64,000 nucleotides of DNA, from contig NZ_CP098480.1 in assembly GCF_023702715.1 (NCBI RefSeq), positions 4,121,383-4,185,382 on the forward strand, in the 5' to 3' direction. The DNA comes from Acinetobacter sp. C32I (GTDB lineage: Bacteria; Pseudomonadota; Gammaproteobacteria; Pseudomonadales; Moraxellaceae). Below are positions 63,201 to 64,000 of the stretch, piece by piece (the stretch's first letter is position 1; every line of letters begins with the position of its first letter). A program made the translations under genes and the position numbers. The notes under the pieces were generated by a model that did no database searches, was not told the origin of the DNA, and saw only the letters and a list, made by a program, of their open reading frames with translations.

Positions 63201-63506
63201 GGCAACAAAGTTGAGAACGTTGCAGACGGTACAGTTGCAAGCGATGCAGTGAACAAAGGTCAATTAGATGCTACACAGGCAAATGTAGACAAAGGCATTA
63301 AGTTTGGTAATGGCACGAGCAATAACCAATTTGCTTTAGGCGATACCATTAATGTTAAAGGTTCAGCTGATGGCAGCATCACCAGTACTACGACAGCAGA
63401 CGGTGTACAGCTTGGTTTAGGTAATACCATTAAAGTCGGTACAGCGAATCCAGTCACCATTGACGGCACAGCAGGTACGATTGGTGGTTTAAGCAATAAA
63501 ACTTGA
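57207..63506 (+). CDS. Second trimeric autotransporter adhesin, repeat stalk fragment
   Basis: This 2099-residue open stretch is the internal stalk; its first codon is not a true start. It holds 13 tandem units of 155 residues, each with [93 protein letters not shown] and NKVENVADGTVASDAVNKG. Each unit ends in a neck-like motif, so the stalk is likely a chain of beta modules joined by short coils. After the repeats come KGIKFGNGTSNNQFALG and GGLSNK, then a TGA created by a missing base near 63502. Confidence 0.8.
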   Translation: MNKGQLDAATTAADTKTDNLGNSTANNLGGGSTYDNTTGTVSAPNYVTTKTDGSTTSASNVGDALTNLNNEVVKPITFAGNSGTVDRKLGETLNITGGLTGAGSNSNIKTVITGNTVDIQLADAPVFAGKVTANGLDANGNKVENVADGTVASDAVNKGQLDAATTAADTKTDNLGNSTANNLGGGSTYDNTTTVSAPNYVTTKTDGSTTSASNVGDALTNLNNEVVKPITFAGNSGTVDRKLGETLNITGGLTGAGSNSNIKTVITGNTVDIQLADAPVFAGKVTANGLDANGNKVENVADGTVASDAVNKGQLDAATTAADTKTDNLGNSTANNLGGGSTYDNTTGTVSAPNYVTTKTDGSTTSASNVGDALTNLNNEVVKPITFAGNSGTVDRKLGETLNITGGLTGAGSNSNIKTVITGNTVDIQLADAPVFAGKVTANGLDANGNKVENVADGTVASDAVNKGQLDAATTAADTKTDNLGNSTANNLGGGSTYDNTTGTVSAPNYVTTKTDGSTTSASNVGDALTNLNNEVVKPITFAGNSGTVDRKLGETLNITGGLTGAGSNSNIKTVITGNTVDIQLADAPVFAGKVTANGLDANGNKVENVADGTVASDAVNKGQLDAATTAADTKTDNLGNSTANNLGGGSTYDNTTGTVSAPNYVTTKTDGSTTSASNVGDALTNLNNEVVKPITFAGNSGTVDRKLGETLNITGGLTGAGSNSNIKTVITGNTVDIQLADAPVFAGKVTANGLDANGNKVENVADGTVASDAVNKGQLDAATTAADTKTDNLGNSTANNLGGGSTYDNTTGTVSAPNYVTTKTDGSTTSASNVGDALTNLNNEVVKPITFAGNSGTVDRKLGETLNITGGLTGAGSNSNIKTVITGNTVDIQLADAPVFAGKVTANGLDANGNKVENVADGTVASDAVNKGQLDAATTAADTKTDNLGNSTANNLGGGSTYDNTTGTVSAPNYVTTKTDGSTTSASNVGDALTNLNNEVVKPITFAGNSGTVDRKLGETLNITGGLTGAGSNSNIKTVITGNTVDIQLADAPVFAGKVTANGLDANGNKVENVADGTVASDAVNKGQLDAATTAADTKTDNLGNSTANNLGGGSTYDNTTGTVSAPNYVTTKTDGSTTSASNVGDALTNLNNEVVKPITFAGNSGTVDRKLGETLNITGGLTGAGSNSNIKTVITGNTVDIQLADAPVFAGKVTANGLDANGNKVENVADGTVASDAVNKGQLDAATTAADTKTDNLGNSTANNLGGGSTYDNTTGTVSAPNYVTTKTDGSTTSASNVGDALTNLNNEVVKPITFAGNSGTVDRKLGETLNITGGLTGAGSNSNIKTVITGNTVDIQLADAPVFAGKVTANGLDANGNKVENVADGTVASDAVNKGQLDAATTAADTKTDNLGNSTANNLGGGSTYDNTTGTVSAPNYVTTKTDGSTTSASNVGDALTNLNNEVVKPITFAGNSGTVDRKLGETLNITGGLTGAGSNSNIKTVITGNTVDIQLADAPVFAGKVTANGLDANGNKVENVADGTVASDAVNKGQLDAATTAADTKTDNLGNSTANNLGGGSTYDNTTGTVSAPNYVTTKTDGSTTSASNVGDALTNLNNEVVKPITFAGNSGTVDRKLGETLNITGGLTGAGSNSNIKTVITGNTVDIQLADAPVFAGKVTANGLDANGNKVENVADGTVASDAVNKGQLDAATTAADTKTDNLGNSTANNLGGGSTYDNTTGTVSAPNYVTTKTDGSTTSASNVGDALTNLNNEVVKPITFAGNSGTVDRKLGETLNITGGLTGAGSNSNIKTVITGNTVDIQLADAPVFAGKVTANGLDANGNKVENVADGTVASDAVNKGQLDAATTAADTKTDNLGNSTANNLGGGSTYDNTTGTVSAPNYVTTKTDGSTTSASNVGDALTNLNNEVVKPITFAGNSGTVDRKLGETLNITGGLTGAGSNSNIKTVITGNTVDIQLADAPVFAGKVTANGLDANGNKVENVADGTVASDAVNKGQLDATQANVDKGIKFGNGTSNNQFALGDTINVKGSADGSITSTTTADGVQLGLGNTIKVGTANPVTIDGTAGTIGGLSNKT
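57237..63270 (+). repeat. 13-copy 465-bp tandem repeat in the second adhesin
   Basis: Units recur every 465 bp from 57803 to 62918; the first full unit is 462 bp because three bases are missing (TTGTV becomes TTV). The units are almost base-identical. A silent AAT/AAC choice in STANNLGG is C in units 3, 4, 11 and 12 and T in the rest. Each unit is a whole number of codons (155), so copy number can change without losing frame. Confidence 0.9.
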
Positions 63507-64000
63507 ACGGCACAGCCGTATCAGGTCAAGCAGCAACCGAAGATCAATTGGCGGCAGTGGATAGCAAGTTGGGTGGTTTGGACGATGCAGCAGTTAAATA
63601 TGACAATGCAACAACCAAAGATAAGATCACACTTGCAGGTGCTAGCGGTACAACTATTACTAACGTGAAAGCAGGTGATATTAGTTCAGCAGCATCAACT
63701 GATGCGGTGAATGGTGGTCAATTATTTACAACCAATCAGAATGTAACAACTGCACAGAATGCAGCAGATGCAGCGCAAGCGACAGCAGACAAAGGCATTA
63801 AGTTTGGTAATGGCACAAGCAATAACCAATTTGCTTTAGGCGATACCATTAATGTTAAAGGTTCAGCTGATGGCAGCATCACCAGTACTACGACAGCAGA
63901 CGGTGTACAGCTTGGTTTAGGTAATACCATTAAAGTCGGTACAGCGAATCCAGTCACCATTGACGGCACAGCAGGTACGATTGGTGGTTTAAGCAATAAA
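63288..64000 (+). repeat. 500-bp direct repeat at the window end
   Basis: The stretch from GACAAAGGCATTAAG at 63288 recurs at 63788 and stays almost identical to the window edge. The spacing is exactly 500 bp, one short of 167 codons, which agrees with a missing base between the two copies. Confidence 0.8.
63503..64000 (+). CDS. Second trimeric autotransporter adhesin, continuing fragment (runs off window)
   Basis: After the shift near 63502 the adhesin continues in the next frame: LNGTAVSGQAATEDQLAAV, DDAAVKYDNATTKDKITLAG, a neck [15 protein letters not shown], then another KGIKFGNGTSNNQFALG module to the edge. Its codon use and motifs match the rest. The C-terminal anchor lies beyond the window. 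The full protein therefore exceeds about 3500 residues. Confidence 0.75.
   Translation, partial: MNGTAVSGQAATEDQLAAVDSKLGGLDDAAVKYDNATTKDKITLAGASGTTITNVKAGDISSAASTDAVNGGQLFTTNQNVTTAQNAADAAQATADKGIKFGNGTSNNQFALGDTINVKGSADGSITSTTTADGVQLGLGNTIKVGTANPVTIDGTAGTIGGLSNK

Noticed and set aside
57341-63256. Repeated minus-strand frames of 112 codons, one in each 465-bp unit
   Set aside because: They are antisense shadows of the adhesin repeat; their composition mirrors the plus-strand codons and they have no ribosome sites.
57237-63270. Tandem repeats as a CRISPR or satellite array
   Set aside because: Units are 465 bp, in frame and coding; there are no short repeats with unique spacers.

Overview
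The window reads as a chromosomal segment of an Acinetobacter species (Moraxellaceae). The clearest pointers are the adjacent dat-ddc pair for 1,3-diaminopropane synthesis, an ESPR-type trimeric autotransporter adhesin followed by a BamE/OmpA-like gene (the Ata arrangement), an orphan rsxB next to nth, and the overall AT-rich base use. No tRNA, rRNA, insertion sequence, phage gene or CRISPR array was seen.

Layout. 1-1.4 kb: the start of a DUF4442 thioesterase-like gene diverging from a TetR regulator across a perfect palindrome, then a GFA-family zinc protein. 1.4-6.9 kb: two tandem FecA-like TonB receptors, each with a possible Fur box, and a SIMPL-domain protein. 7.3-10.3 kb: dat-ddc with a possible coupled leader peptide. 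10.4-17.2 kb: a putative aromatic amino acid (Ehrlich/indole-pyruvate type) module: Rieske oxygenase, aldehyde dehydrogenase, Lrp/AsnC regulator, indolepyruvate/phenylpyruvate decarboxylase and AroP-like permease. 17.9-22.9 kb: pstSCAB behind a Pho box array. 23-43.4 kb: mostly housekeeping genes (sohB, rsmD, mrdA, adk, nth, rsxB, gdhA, ygiD-like, rlmH, lon, ygfA), with a short Bap-like Ig-repeat protein, several small exported proteins, a double-META lipoprotein and a well-formed candidate small RNA between lon and rlmH.

43.8 kb to the end is an adhesin locus: a 2800-residue trimeric autotransporter, a BamE/OmpA-like periplasmic protein, and a second, larger ESPR-type trimeric autotransporter that runs off the window. 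The second contains 13 almost identical 465-bp repeats (155 residues each). It is interrupted by about 2 kb carrying many small deletions and by one further single-base shift. Comparing damaged copies with each other shows non-overlapping deletions, so much of the damage may be consensus error in a repeat rather than true decay.

The genes tie together as envelope, surface and nutrient functions: iron uptake, phosphate uptake, aromatic amino acid use, polyamine synthesis and adhesion. The most promising undescribed elements are the small RNA at 39999-40111, the competing 5' leader hairpins of the first adhesin, the shared TGCAC-type sites in the aromatic module, and the giant second adhesin.
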